Shown: positions 30,221 through 39,712, counted from the first letter of the stretch. The stretch is DNA of 50,325 nt from Candidatus Bathyarchaeota archaeon (GCA_021161255.1 JAGHAZ010000050.1:1-50325), one strand, 5' to 3'. The notes: generated by a model not told the origin, from the letters alone. Numbers and translations are program-made.

Positions 30221-31696
30221 CTACTCGACCGTTAAGACGTGTCTCTCACGGCGTCTAGCTCTGACTTCTAAGTAGACGGCTCCGTCCTCTTCCACGACCT
30301 TATAGGGACATTCAGGCTCCACCTTAACATCCGTCCAGTCGAGACCACGTGGGAGGCGTACCACGGTAGGCTCTGATAGGGAAGGATTAGCCACCCACTC
30401 CATGCTGAACATGCCCCGTTCTCTGTCGTATCGGTACGTGATAAGCTCTCCGGCGACGGCGGCTGGATAAGGTCTCGCCAGATACTCAGCCGCCTCGGTA
30501 TCGGCGAAGCCTTCGTGCCATGCCCAGTAGCTCCAGCTCCACCGTAGCTCGTCGAACGTGTTCAACAGGAACTCGCAGTGTTTCCCGATCCCTCTGTGCG
30601 AGCCGAAGGCACCCCACTCTCCGACAAGCACCGGCATGTTCAACCGCTTCTGCGTCCTGCGTCTGCTCTCGACTATCACCTTGACTCGTTTCTCGCTTGC
30701 ATGAGTAGCGTAGTAAGGTGTGTCTATCACCAGGTCGTATACGTGTGGGGCGAACGCCTGCAGCGGCTCTTGAGCCCCGTCGACCGTGAGTTTAACTATA
30801 CTAGACGGCACACCGGCGTTGCAGAAATAGCAATCCTCCATGAGTATCACCCCGCGCTGGGTCGCCGACCGTACGGCTCTTGCGACGCGTCTGTAAAACG
30901 GCATGAGATGCTCGGTCTCGAACCTCCTCACGTACGGCTCAACGGTCGAGACTAGCTTTTTATACAGACCCTCATCGTCGAGCAGTCGAAGCGCATCCAC
31001 CCTTACCCTAACATCCTCGTACATCTCCATAAGCTCCTCCAGCGACTTAGACGGTTCACCGGCGACCTTGGGCTCCAGCCGCGAGAAACCCGTCAAAAGG
31101 GTCTTGTAGATTTCGGCGGCTATGGAGCCGGAGAAGGGCTCGTTGATTAGGTCATAGCCCAGCACCTCCGGTCTGTCTTTAAAGCGTTCCGCTAAGACAC
31201 GCCAGCATCCTGCGAAGTGGTCCTGCAAGCCTACTCCATCAGGCGCCGGGTCGTTAGCCCAGAAGTGGTCGAACGCCCTCTGCACAGCCGGGCTCATATA
31301 GCCGTCGCTCCAAACAGCCGTCTTCTCCGGCTCCGGTAGCCCGTCGGTGACCGTCGCCCACTCGGGAGCCCCATCGGCGTAGCGGACGCCGTACAGGTCT
31401 TGGTGCATATCCAGCAAGACGTATATACCGCAATCGGCGTAGACGCGTACCTGCTCCTCAAGCTCGGCTAGATATTCCTGGTTGTAAACCCCTGGCTCAG
31501 GCTCAACCCCGTCCCATATCACCCCTAACCGCACCAGGTTAAAACTCATCTCCCTAAAACGTTCAAGGGTGGGTTTATCCAGCCTATACACGTACCCTCT
31601 CGACCTATCTTTGCAGACGACGTTTATACCGTGGAAGACCCTCTCCCTGCCGTACTCATCCACAAACCTCATACCGTTCACAAGTATCCGGTCCAC
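30221..31696 (-). CDS. GH5-type glycoside hydrolase (endoglycoceramidase/cellulase-like)
   Basis: The 491-residue enzyme has the (beta/alpha)8 architecture of GH5. The acid/base is E186 in the NEP motif (YDLINEPF) and the nucleophile is E360 in LVGEWGAFG. The motif VLLDMHQDLYG near residue 95 fits the endoglycoceramidase-like subgroup. A beta domain of about 90 residues follows at the C-terminus. No signal peptide is present, so it probably works inside on imported or short glycans. The 90-base gap from its upstream TATA-like box (near 31784-31795) implies an unusual leader, or a missed start. It belongs to a group with the GH106-like gene beyond the tRNA. Substrate is uncertain. Confidence 0.88.
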   Translation of the reverse strand: MDRILVNGMRFVDEYGRERVFHGINVVCKDRSRGYVYRLDKPTLERFREMSFNLVRLGVIWDGVEPEPGVYNQEYLAELEEQVRVYADCGIYVLLDMHQDLYGVRYADGAPEWATVTDGLPEPEKTAVWSDGYMSPAVQRAFDHFWANDPAPDGVGLQDHFAGCWRVLAERFKDRPEVLGYDLINEPFSGSIAAEIYKTLLTGFSRLEPKVAGEPSKSLEELMEMYEDVRVRVDALRLLDDEGLYKKLVSTVEPYVRRFETEHLMPFYRRVARAVRSATQRGVILMEDCYFCNAGVPSSIVKLTVDGAQEPLQAFAPHVYDLVIDTPYYATHASEKRVKVIVESRRRTQKRLNMPVLVGEWGAFGSHRGIGKHCEFLLNTFDELRWSWSYWAWHEGFADTEAAEYLARPYPAAVAGELITYRYDRERGMFSMEWVANPSLSEPTVVRLPRGLDWTDVKVEPECPYKVVEEDGAVYLEVRARRRERHVLTVE

Positions 31697-31931
31697 AGGT
31701 CAGCTCTTACAGACCTATTCGGGAAAAAGCTTTCGTCTCCACCACGCTATCGACTTCCAGACGTCAACGTACAACTTTGTTCACCCATTTATAAACAAAA
31801 AATTCTAGGGAAAGAGAAGATTGGGATTTTCCCGAACGGTTTAACCCTCCATCGTCTTAGCGGCTCGTTATTCGGCGATATCCGGGTAGGCTTTATATGC
31901 AGTAGATAGAGCGGAGGTTTTAATGTAGTAG

Positions 31932-32037
31932 CGCCGGGAGTGGGATTCGAACCCACGAGGGCCCGGAGGGCCCACAGGCTTACAGGCCTCCTGAAGGGGC
32001 TCCAGGCCTGCGCCTTGGTCCGCTCGGCCATCCCGGC
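31932..32037 (-). tRNA. tRNA-Ser(GGA) with a 19-base intron
   Basis: On the minus strand the acceptor GCCGGGA pairs with TCCCGGC, the D-arm is GCCGAGCGG...GGC, the T-arm is GTGGG TTCGAAT CCCAC, and a long class II variable arm (GGGCCC-TCC-GGGCCC) identifies Ser or Leu. The anticodon stem is CAGGC/GCCTG and the loop reads CTGGAG then A, so the anticodon is GGA (serine). Between G37 and A38 19 extra bases (31981-31999) fit an archaeal intron at the canonical 37/38 site. Bases CTGG pair with CCTG inside the intron with one mismatch, giving a bulge-helix-bulge. CCA is not encoded. The 31697-31931 stretch has no gene. Confidence 0.93.
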
Positions 32038-32080
32038 TTCTGCGTTGAATAAAATCGTAGTGGACGATATTTTAAGGTTT

Positions 32081-35000
32081 CTAGGCTCTGGCTTGTAGCT
32101 TCACCCGGTCGAACCCGTAGGGTACGAAGTTGTATCGGTCTGTCCAGTTCAACTCGTCTCTGAAGCTCCCAGGCCACACTGCGGTCAGCTCTCCGGCTTT
32201 ATGGTGATGCGGTCCGAGTAGGTTTCGGAGGGAGTTCACAAGCCTCACCTCGACCCGGTTCCACCCTGGTTTAACGTAGTCCGTAACGTCGAGCTCGTGT
32301 GGCCTCTTGAAAACGTAGCCTACGAGCCGCCCGTTGACAGACACCTCCGCCGCTATGGCGTTTAAACCCTCGAATACCATGAATATCCTACCGTCGATTT
32401 TATCGAGCATGAACCTGTTCCCCAGCGTTACCTCGCCTGGGTAGAACGGGTATCCCTGCTTGACCAGGTCTCCACCCTCGTAGACGTGCTTCTCCTCGAC
32501 TATTCTGAACTCCCGGTCGTCCACGTTCTCCACCGCGAAGTCTCCGACTATGTAGACAGCCTCGACCTCGGTCTCAAGCTCATGTGCGTCTACCCCTGAG
32601 ACCATGTTCTTGCTAAACAACCTGACACCTTCTAGCTCCACGGTGTTCAACCCAGGCTTCAGAAGCCCCTTCAGAGGTATCTTCTTGAAGCTTGTGTCGA
32701 CCCACCAGCCGTACTCCGGCTTGTACTCCACCTCGACGCCGTTAACCCTGACCTTAAACTTCTCAGGGCTCTCCAATACTAGCCACACCTCTCTATCCAA
32801 CTTTTCAAGCGCCACCTCGAACTCGTATCTGACTTTAAACCGCTTCCCATATCCAAGCCTCTCCACGGTATCCTGCGCCCGCCAAACCGGAACCATCCCG
32901 CTCCACGAGCCGTCGACCTCGACCTTACAGTAGTCCAACGTCAAGGCGTTCGGCCTCTCCCTCTTCAGGCTCCATGCCCCGTCGATGAGCTTCTCCCATA
33001 GGGTCTTGGGCTTCCTAAACTCGACGGTCTCCGGCTCGAGGTTTTCATCCAAAACCAGTAGCTTAGAGCCTACCGGAGGAAGTTTAACCCTCGTATAGGT
33101 GTAGCCCTCTACATGCCGCTGGTTAACGGTCTCGACGTCTCCGGTGAACGGATCCCACTCCTCAAGCCTCCCCCTACCCAGTAGCCCTACCTCAAGCTCA
33201 ACACCCCTTCTCCTACCTGTGTTGGCGATGAATAGTATCCGCTGAGCTCCGTCTCTCCTCAGGTGGTACCAGACGTATCTATCATCTCCGTCTAAACGCT
33301 TGAATAAGACACGTCTCTTGACCCGTTTCTCCAAGATATCCACCACCTCATCAGGGGTTTCCACCGTCACAGCCTTCTCTAGAAGCTTCTCGACTCTGTC
33401 TGAGGGCCTACAGTCGACGGTCGTGAAAGTCGGCTTGACGGCTATCAGAAGCCCTCCTTCGGCGACATACTCCTCGAGAAGCCTGAGGACCGAGCTCGAT
33501 ATCGTCAGGCTCGGCGGGATTATCACGGCCTTATAGCGGCATCTACCCACGACCAAACATCCCCCCTCGACCTTACCGTGTCTAGCCATGATCATCTCGT
33601 CCCCCAGCTCGAAGTCCCAATGCCTCTCTAGAAGGGTTCTGCAGAGGTTTTCGAACATCCCATGTAGCCTATCGGTCTCCGACGTGTCTATCGGGCTGTA
33701 AACCGCCCATCCACTGCCTATCGGGTGTATGACAAGCACGTCGACGACCCTGATGCCTCTCGACAACGCATAGCTCAGCCTGGTGAAGTACGATTCGATA
33801 AGGTGGTTCAGCCTCCACCACGGCTGCTGGTAGAACAGGTCCGGCGGATAGTCCCTCTTACGCCGCCCCCTCATGGTGTAGAGCGAGAGGTGATGGTTGA
33901 GGAAGTTCACCCCGAGCACATACTCCCAGTCGCCTATCCACTTCCTATCCTCGAACGAAAGGTTTTGACCGCTACAGCCATAGGTCTCCGAGAGAACCCT
34001 CTCCTTACCGAGCTGGTTAGCGACGCTTGAGACCTGTTTAACCGTGAGGAACCCCTCTATGTGGCGGCATAGATGGTCTATACCAGGTATGTGCATATAC
34101 TCGTAGTGCGGCATAGCGGCTCCTATGACCGCGATCTGGCTTGTTAACGTCTCCTCAGCCAGGTAGTGCCCGGTATACTTCAACCCGTATCTGTCGCACC
34201 ACTCGTAGAGCTGCCTGGTATAGCTCTCGAGAAACAGCTCGGTCACGGTTCTCCAGAAGTCGTATCTAACTTTGCGGTAGTCTCCGACCCTGAAGAACAG
34301 GCTCGGTAGGTGGTCTAAAAGGTCGTAGCCGCGTCGCTGTTTGAAGACCTTCGGCAGCTCCATGGTCCATGGTATACACGGATAATCCAGCCCTCCGGCA
34401 TGCCCGCTCATGTAGTTCGGCTCGTCTGTGAATATGCCGGGCACGGTCTTGCCGAACCATTCTCCGAAACGTCTACGGTACTCCTCGTAGGTCGACTCTA
34501 TAAACCGCCTAACAGCCTCAGGGTTTAACGCATCCAGATAGGTGAACCCGTCGAACCACTTACTCCCTATAGGCGCGGTCCAAACATAGAAGTGAATGTA
34601 GTTCTTACCAGGCTTAGGCTTCTCCCCGGTTTTCACTATTCTTAGGTTCACAGGATTGCCGTCCTCGAAGTCGCATTCGAAAACCCTGAGGAGCTCCGGG
34701 CTACCGATGATCTTGCCGGATATCATCATGGCGAGGGCTTTAACCCTATACTCCGGGCTTGACGCCGGGACAACCCCTCCTGCGAACCCGCTGGGCCACT
34801 TATCCTCGTCGTAGAGCCAAGCATACATACCCCGCTTCTCAGCCTCCCTGATGCACGTCTCAAGCCTGGAGAACCATTCCTCACCCATGTATGGGGTCGT
34901 CAACCCCTCCCTAGCGTGTAGAAAGAACCCGCCAAACCACCCCTCATCCATCAAACCTATCTGTCTGACGAGCTCATGATCCTCGAGTCTGTCGTTCAGA

Positions 35001-35131
35001 GACCAGAAGGGGGCTCCCCTAAACTCCTTACCAGGGTTCCTGAAAACCTCTCTGTCCAAACCCAGAGACACCGGGATCGATTTATCTCCGTCAACCCTAT
35101 AAAAGTATGCATACCGGTAGCGAAATGTCAA
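32081..35131 (-). CDS. GH106-like glycoside hydrolase (alpha-L-rhamnosidase-type)
   Basis: The 1016-residue protein has a catalytic region at the N-terminal half: FWSLNDRLEDHELVRQI, then FFLHAREGLTTPYMG and WLYDEDKWPSGFAGG, a run typical of GH106-like enzymes, then FTDEPNYM, with likely catalytic glutamates. The C-terminal 300 residues form galactose-binding-like beta-sandwiches (VKVRVNGVEV, LNTVELEGVRLF, RVEVRLVNSL). No signal peptide is seen. Rhamnosidase activity is the usual role of the family, but specificity cannot be read. The start at 35131 is TTG, and a TTTAAA box shared with the divergent HEPN gene lies very close to it, so the true start may be slightly downstream. It follows the tRNA by 43 bases. 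Confidence 0.82.
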   Translation of the reverse strand: MTFRYRYAYFYRVDGDKSIPVSLGLDREVFRNPGKEFRGAPFWSLNDRLEDHELVRQIGLMDEGWFGGFFLHAREGLTTPYMGEEWFSRLETCIREAEKRGMYAWLYDEDKWPSGFAGGVVPASSPEYRVKALAMMISGKIIGSPELLRVFECDFEDGNPVNLRIVKTGEKPKPGKNYIHFYVWTAPIGSKWFDGFTYLDALNPEAVRRFIESTYEEYRRRFGEWFGKTVPGIFTDEPNYMSGHAGGLDYPCIPWTMELPKVFKQRRGYDLLDHLPSLFFRVGDYRKVRYDFWRTVTELFLESYTRQLYEWCDRYGLKYTGHYLAEETLTSQIAVIGAAMPHYEYMHIPGIDHLCRHIEGFLTVKQVSSVANQLGKERVLSETYGCSGQNLSFEDRKWIGDWEYVLGVNFLNHHLSLYTMRGRRKRDYPPDLFYQQPWWRLNHLIESYFTRLSYALSRGIRVVDVLVIHPIGSGWAVYSPIDTSETDRLHGMFENLCRTLLERHWDFELGDEMIMARHGKVEGGCLVVGRCRYKAVIIPPSLTISSSVLRLLEEYVAEGGLLIAVKPTFTTVDCRPSDRVEKLLEKAVTVETPDEVVDILEKRVKRRVLFKRLDGDDRYVWYHLRRDGAQRILFIANTGRRRGVELEVGLLGRGRLEEWDPFTGDVETVNQRHVEGYTYTRVKLPPVGSKLLVLDENLEPETVEFRKPKTLWEKLIDGAWSLKRERPNALTLDYCKVEVDGSWSGMVPVWRAQDTVERLGYGKRFKVRYEFEVALEKLDREVWLVLESPEKFKVRVNGVEVEYKPEYGWWVDTSFKKIPLKGLLKPGLNTVELEGVRLFSKNMVSGVDAHELETEVEAVYIVGDFAVENVDDREFRIVEEKHVYEGGDLVKQGYPFYPGEVTLGNRFMLDKIDGRIFMVFEGLNAIAAEVSVNGRLVGYVFKRPHELDVTDYVKPGWNRVEVRLVNSLRNLLGPHHHKAGELTAVWPGSFRDELNWTDRYNFVPYGFDRVKLQARA

Positions 35132-35162
35132 AGTTTTAAAGAACAGCCATAGATATGCTTAT

Positions 35163-35567
35163 GTGGGGTCTTTGAGCATACGTAGGGTCGAGTTCGAGGT
35201 TTTGAGGAAAAGAGCTTTACACATGGTCACTATGGCTGAGAATGCTTTCGAAAACGGATTCTACGATGTTTCATGTTTTCTAGCCGAACAGGCGCTTCAG
35301 CTATACCTCAAAGCTATGTTGCTTAAGCTTCTAGGAGAATATCCGAGGACGCACAGCATCAGACGTCTTCTAGGAGAACTTTCCAAGCTCGTCGACTCTA
35401 GGCTTGAAGAATTCTGCAGAGTAAACCGGGTTAGGCTTTCGGCCTTGGAAGACGCTTACCTAATGGCCAGATACTTCGTCAAACCCTATTATAGGGAGGA
35501 CGCGGAGGATATGATTAAACTCGTGAGGGATGTTATACGTCTGGTCGATGAGGTGGCCGGGTCTTGA
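35163..35567 (+). CDS. HEPN-domain protein (toxin-like)
   Basis: The 134-residue protein is an all-helical HEPN domain: VTMAENAFENGFYDVSCFLAEQALQLYLKAMLLKLLGEYPRTHSIRRLL. HEPN proteins of this type are the RNase half of HEPN/MNT toxin-antitoxin pairs. The classical RX4-6H catalytic motif is not obvious at the end of the domain (region RVNRVRLSALEDAYLMARYF), so the RNase role is not assured. It overlaps the MNT gene by four bases (TTGA), a sign of a tight pair. The start is GTG at 35163, about 30 bases behind a TTTAAA box. Confidence 0.85.
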   Translation: MGSLSIRRVEFEVLRKRALHMVTMAENAFENGFYDVSCFLAEQALQLYLKAMLLKLLGEYPRTHSIRRLLGELSKLVDSRLEEFCRVNRVRLSALEDAYLMARYFVKPYYREDAEDMIKLVRDVIRLVDEVAGS

Positions 35568-35908
35568 ACTTCGACGTAGACGTCTTGGTGGATAGGGTTA
35601 AGATGTTGAAGAACTGGAGGATATGGGTCGGGAAGGTCGCCGAGGTCGTTGGAACGCTTTTACCTGGGGCTAGGGTGTATGTCATCGGAAGCGTGGTTCG
35701 GGGAGACTACGTCGCAGGTAGCGATGTCGACGTGCTCATCGTATCTGAGCATGTCCCGGATAGGCTTGTCGAAAGAAGCCGGCTGAAGGTCGCGATAGAG
35801 GATGGGTTAAAGCTACCGTACTACCATCCCTTTGAGTTTCACCTGGTTAAGCCTGAGGAGGCGGAAATCTACCTCAGGAGGGCTGGAGAAGATATCTTAG
35901 AGGTCTGA
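35564..35908 (+). CDS. MNT-type minimal nucleotidyltransferase (antitoxin-like)
   Basis: The 114-residue protein has the nucleotidyltransferase motif GSVVRGDYVAGSDVDVLI near residues 44-62, which has the GSxxRG and the two aspartates of the DxD pair. MNT proteins in this context add AMP to a HEPN toxin and silence it. The start is TTG inside the HEPN stop. It ends 7 bases from the convergent top6A gene. It is short but complete for an MNT domain. Confidence 0.88.
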   Translation: MNFDVDVLVDRVKMLKNWRIWVGKVAEVVGTLLPGARVYVIGSVVRGDYVAGSDVDVLIVSEHVPDRLVERSRLKVAIEDGLKLPYYHPFEFHLVKPEEAEIYLRRAGEDILEV

Positions 35909-35914
35909 AGCCGT

Positions 35915-37126
35915 CTATCTACGGCTCAGCTCCTTAAGCCTCTTGGGCAGGTACTTGTTCACTATGAACGTCAACCCGTATCTGCTGAAGGCCTCCTGCT
36001 CAGACTTCCTACGTATCTTGAGGAACGTGTTTATCTCCTTCTGCCACAGGTCGCCTTTGTATCTCGGGTCCCTCTTAAGCTCGTCTAGACGTTTGAGGTC
36101 GACCTTGGTCAAGGGGTCGCTCGGAAGCTTATACCTGACTATATCCGACGCATAGACCCCTGCCCACTGCGCGTCCGGGGTAGCCAGCTCCGGGATATGC
36201 CCCGCTCTAGCCGAGCCTGATAGGATGACTTGAGCTATGTGCATACCCCAAGGGTCTCCGTCGACGAATACATAGACCGGCAACTCAAGCTCCACGTTCA
36301 ACCGCCTTATCAGACGCCTCGTCGCCCTCGGAGGCTGACCCGCTGTATGGATGAGTATGGCTTTAAACCGTTTATGCACCTGCTCCTCGACGAACCTAGT
36401 GAACATGGCGCCCTTCTCGATCACTATCACTTTGTCCGCGTTGCACTTGACGAACTCCGCGCTCGTTAGGGTCGGGCCTATGACCAAGCCGTCGGGGTGC
36501 ATCGTCAAGTTAACCCTGACGCCTCTATAGTTCCTGACCGTGTACTCTATCGTGAGGTCGCCGAATATCGCGCTGCGTTCTTCAGGGAATATGTTAAACT
36601 CTTCCCTAGGCATCCCGAGAACCGTTTCAAGCTCTGTTATCACCTCGTCGCTCTCCTGCTGGTCTCTGAAATCTATACCGTCTGCCTGAGCCATGTAGTA
36701 GATATCCCTCAGAGTCGACGTCTTATCCATCTTACAGAGTGTGCTAGCCGTATACGCCACCCATATGAGCTGGGTTAGAGGCCTTATGTGCCTGATGTTT
36801 CTAGCGCTTCTAACGAAGAACTTGTCGCCTAGAACGTACTGCCTAAGCTTAGGGTCGTAAACTATGTTGCTGGTAGACCTGCTAGGTATCTTAAGCGAAG
36901 GAAACTCCCCATGGGCTAGCTTGACATAGACCTCTTCACCCAGCATACGGAGCTTCTCTAAAACCCTCTTCTTCGCCTCTAGACGCTTAGTCTCATGCCG
37001 TTTAGCCCGTTTCCCCCTCCGACTAGCTTTCTTCGTAAACTTCTCTAGGGTCTTCGCCTTAGACGCCTTAGATGACTTAGACGGCTTAGACCGCTTAGAT
37101 TTACCCTTGCTCTTACGCTTTCTCAT
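35915..37126 (-). CDS. top6A: DNA topoisomerase VI subunit A
   Basis: The A subunit (Spo11 homolog) of topoisomerase VI cuts and rejoins both DNA strands. The 403-residue protein has a catalytic tyrosine in RDIYYMAQ (Y143 or Y144), a Toprim glutamate in VIEKGAMF and an acidic pair in FVDGDPWG. The first 50 residues are almost all Lys, Arg, Ser and Ala (KRKSKGKSKRSKPSKSSK), a basic tail not part of the usual core, probably disordered. It overlaps the end of the B subunit gene by 14 bases, so the two subunits are translated together. It faces the MNT gene. Confidence 0.96.
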   Translation of the reverse strand: MRKRKSKGKSKRSKPSKSSKASKAKTLEKFTKKASRRGKRAKRHETKRLEAKKRVLEKLRMLGEEVYVKLAHGEFPSLKIPSRSTSNIVYDPKLRQYVLGDKFFVRSARNIRHIRPLTQLIWVAYTASTLCKMDKTSTLRDIYYMAQADGIDFRDQQESDEVITELETVLGMPREEFNIFPEERSAIFGDLTIEYTVRNYRGVRVNLTMHPDGLVIGPTLTSAEFVKCNADKVIVIEKGAMFTRFVEEQVHKRFKAILIHTAGQPPRATRRLIRRLNVELELPVYVFVDGDPWGMHIAQVILSGSARAGHIPELATPDAQWAGVYASDIVRYKLPSDPLTKVDLKRLDELKRDPRYKGDLWQKEINTFLKIRRKSEQEAFSRYGLTFIVNKYLPKRLKELSRR

Positions 37127-38714
37127 AGGGCTTCACCTCCACCACCGGGCTCTCCTCTAAGATGGCTCTCTTCTCCGCTTCCGACCCACCCTCTATCTCA
37201 GCTAGGTCGATCTTAGCTATCTTCACGAGGAGAGGTTTAAGGTCCGGTGGCTTACGTCTACCGCTCAGCTTTGTGCTGAACAACGCGAGCTTATCTAGGT
37301 ACTTGCCGAAAACCTCAAGCCTCTTCTTCTCCCTCTGTATCCTCTTCTTCCTAGACAGGTGGAGCATAAGCCTCCTCGCGACCGTCCTCACGCCGTTGAG
37401 GACTTCACGCTCTATCTCAGGCCTATCCGCTATGAACTCCTTACCCACCGTTTTATAGGGGATCCTGGTCGAGCATATGTGTACTATAACCGCCACGGGG
37501 TCTACGTTAAGGTTGACCTTATACCGGCTCCAGTCTATCATCTGGTTCACGACTTTCCAGCTCACGTCGCTCGCCTCGTCGTAGAGCAGCGGTATCTTAT
37601 TGCTAAACCTGTAGAGGGTTATCCCGGGCTTGGTTATGCCTCCTCCGTAGGCTATACCGACCTCGACTATGAACGGGTAGCCTGAGTAGGACGACGGCTT
37701 CCTCTGGGTAACAGCCACGAACTCAGGCTTAAGCTCCTTCTCTATACCGGCTTTAAGAAGCTTCTCACCAAGGGGAGAGAGGCATGAAGCGTCTGGAGGC
37801 AGAAAACCCTTAAAACTCTTCATATGGTGTACGAGCTTAACCACGTCTTCTCTACCGAGCTTTTTAGGATTCAGCTTGGGGTTTAACCCGGCGGCTTCCA
37901 GGAACTTAGAGGCTATCGCTTTACCTACCCTGTGGAAATGCTTTGTCATGAAGTCGAGTAGGGTCTTGGTTTCGGTATGGACTATGAGTCTCTGGATGGT
38001 TTCGACGTCTACGCCATAGGGGTGGGGAAGCGTCTCCTTGGGCGGCGGAGGCATCTCGTAGACGCACCTCTCGAATACGTATAGTCTCCCCCTAGGGTCT
38101 GCGAACACGATCTCAGCGTAGGGGTTAACCATAGCGGTCTGCTTGAAATACTCTATTATCCTGAAAGACGACCTGAAGTAGTCGCCTTCGGTGTAGAACT
38201 CTACGAGCGTCCCCCTCCACCCGTTCGGGTTCTTGTGAACCCGTCGTCTGATGATCCTAGGTCTGTTGCGTCGAATGTCGATCGTGAGCTCGTACTCATA
38301 CATCGACGCACCTCCTGTGCTCGAAACGACCCTGACGGCCTTGTTAGTCGTTATCTGTCCGTAGAGTATAGCCATAGTCCCCCCGAGTCCAAAGGTGCCG
38401 CGGGTCTGCTTGAGCCTATACTTGGAGCCATATAGGACTTTGCCGAACGCCAGAGGGATCTTACTACCCGGGATCCCCGACCCGTTGTCCAGTATCTTGA
38501 TCTTGTAGACCGCCGTCCCGTCCATCGGTCCTTCGACGTGTCTGAGACTGATGTAGATGTCGGGTAAAACCCCTACGCTTTCGCAGGCGTCTAGAGAGTT
38601 CTCGACGAGCTCTCTGATAGTGCTATAAAGCGCCCTAGCGGGGTTGCTAAAGCCGGCGATATCTCTATTGCGGTAGAAGAAATCCGCCGGGCTTATCTCT
38701 TCAAACTTATTCAT
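37113..38714 (-). CDS. top6B: DNA topoisomerase VI subunit B
   Basis: The B subunit is a GHKL ATPase that drives strand passage. It has RELVENSLDACE (N-box), ILDNGSGIPG (G1), and a GTFGLGGTMAI segment (G2 ATP lid), then an H2TH-like middle and the transducer domain up to residue about 500. The frame opens at 38822, but the first 36 residues have no family content. ATG at 38714 begins MNKFEEISPADFFYRNRDIAGFSNPARAL, a normal start, with GGGGA upstream. ATG 38720 is a near alternative. The length is about 533. It is the first gene of the top6B-top6A operon. Confidence 0.95.
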   Translation of the reverse strand: MNKFEEISPADFFYRNRDIAGFSNPARALYSTIRELVENSLDACESVGVLPDIYISLRHVEGPMDGTAVYKIKILDNGSGIPGSKIPLAFGKVLYGSKYRLKQTRGTFGLGGTMAILYGQITTNKAVRVVSSTGGASMYEYELTIDIRRNRPRIIRRRVHKNPNGWRGTLVEFYTEGDYFRSSFRIIEYFKQTAMVNPYAEIVFADPRGRLYVFERCVYEMPPPPKETLPHPYGVDVETIQRLIVHTETKTLLDFMTKHFHRVGKAIASKFLEAAGLNPKLNPKKLGREDVVKLVHHMKSFKGFLPPDASCLSPLGEKLLKAGIEKELKPEFVAVTQRKPSSYSGYPFIVEVGIAYGGGITKPGITLYRFSNKIPLLYDEASDVSWKVVNQMIDWSRYKVNLNVDPVAVIVHICSTRIPYKTVGKEFIADRPEIEREVLNGVRTVARRLMLHLSRKKRIQREKKRLEVFGKYLDKLALFSTKLSGRRKPPDLKPLLVKIAKIDLAEIEGGSEAEKRAILEESPVVEVKPYEKA

Positions 38715-38961
38715 AACCATCCCCTTTTCCCTAGAACCCCCGAGGCTTTCTCCGACCTCGAACACGTTTATGTTTGAAAAGCTGAGCGGGGTGCTCGTCA
38801 GTAGAAACAACTGAAAACTCATAGATAAACCGTTTCATCTTCTCGCTAGTCAATAGGCCTAGTAGGCTTAAGCTAGATTCCACATGGATGTTTAACGACT
38901 GGAGAGAATGAAGCCAGCGGGAGGTTAGAGTAATATACCTGTAGCGGTGGATATCGAAGTG

Positions 38962-39708
38962 ATGGGTATGATAGTGGACGCCCATGTTCACCTGAAGCAT
39001 GGTGATATCCGTAGAACCGAGTATAGCCCCGAGGTCATAGTCGAGACTATGGACCGGGTCGGTATAGATAAGTCCGTGGTCTTCGCGATGTCCACGACCA
39101 CCAAGCGTTCGATAGAGATGGCTCTAGAAGCCGTTAGGAAATACCCTGACAGGCTCATACCGTTTGTCTATGCTCTCCCAAACTATGAGCGGCCTGTGAT
39201 CGCTGAGCTCGAGGAGGCTATAACTAAGCTGGGGTTTAAGGGGATCAAGCTTCACGCAGGGGAGTGTACGCTAGCCGAGTATGTGACGGATCCCGTCATA
39301 GCTTTAGCCGAGAGGCTCGGCGTTCCGTGTCTGATCGATTGTATGGGTCGATTCTGGGATATCGAGCGTATGGCTAAATGTTTCCCGGAGGCGAAGCTTA
39401 TAGTCGCCCATCTCGGGAGATACCTGTGCGAGGACGAGGTCTTAATAGACCGGTTCATAGAACTCGCCTTAAAGTATAGAAACATCTTTCTAGACGTAAG
39501 CGGGGTGGCGTTAACCCATAAGATCAGGGAGGCTGTGTCCAAAGTAGGGTCTGACCGCGTGATCTTCGGGACCGATGGGCCTCACGAGGCACCGGACACC
39601 GTAGGATTCGCCAAGAAAGAGCTCGATAAGATTAGGGCCTTAAACCTAGACCCGGAGGATGAGGAAGCGGTACTCGGCGGGACGATAGCTAGGCTGCTTA
39701 GGATATAG
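38962..39708 (+). CDS. Amidohydrolase (TIM-barrel metal-dependent hydrolase)
   Basis: The protein of about 248 residues has the metal motif DAHVHL, later KGIKLHAG, then VAHLGR, and a conserved FGTDGPHE near the C-terminus, which marks the amidohydrolase_2 type of TIM-barrel hydrolase or decarboxylase. The frame opens with a GTG at 38947; a TATA-like AGTAATATACC near 38926-38936 points to ATG 38962 or 38968. The substrate is unknown. It sits between top6B and the Dim2-type gene. Confidence 0.85.
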   Translation: MGMIVDAHVHLKHGDIRRTEYSPEVIVETMDRVGIDKSVVFAMSTTTKRSIEMALEAVRKYPDRLIPFVYALPNYERPVIAELEEAITKLGFKGIKLHAGECTLAEYVTDPVIALAERLGVPCLIDCMGRFWDIERMAKCFPEAKLIVAHLGRYLCEDEVLIDRFIELALKYRNIFLDVSGVALTHKIREAVSKVGSDRVIFGTDGPHEAPDTVGFAKKELDKIRALNLDPEDEEAVLGGTIARLLRI

Positions 39709-39712
39709 CGGC

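Noticed and set aside
31789-32177. Frames across the tRNA gene
   Set aside because: They are antisense or sense translations of the tRNA and the end of the GH106-like gene.
38715-38822. Longer N-terminus of topoisomerase VI B
   Set aside because: The 36 extra residues are not found in the family; ATG at 38714 gives a normal start.
38731-39000. Minus-strand frame between top6B and the amidohydrolase
   Set aside because: His/Tyr-rich translation without motif; it covers promoter DNA and the amidohydrolase start.
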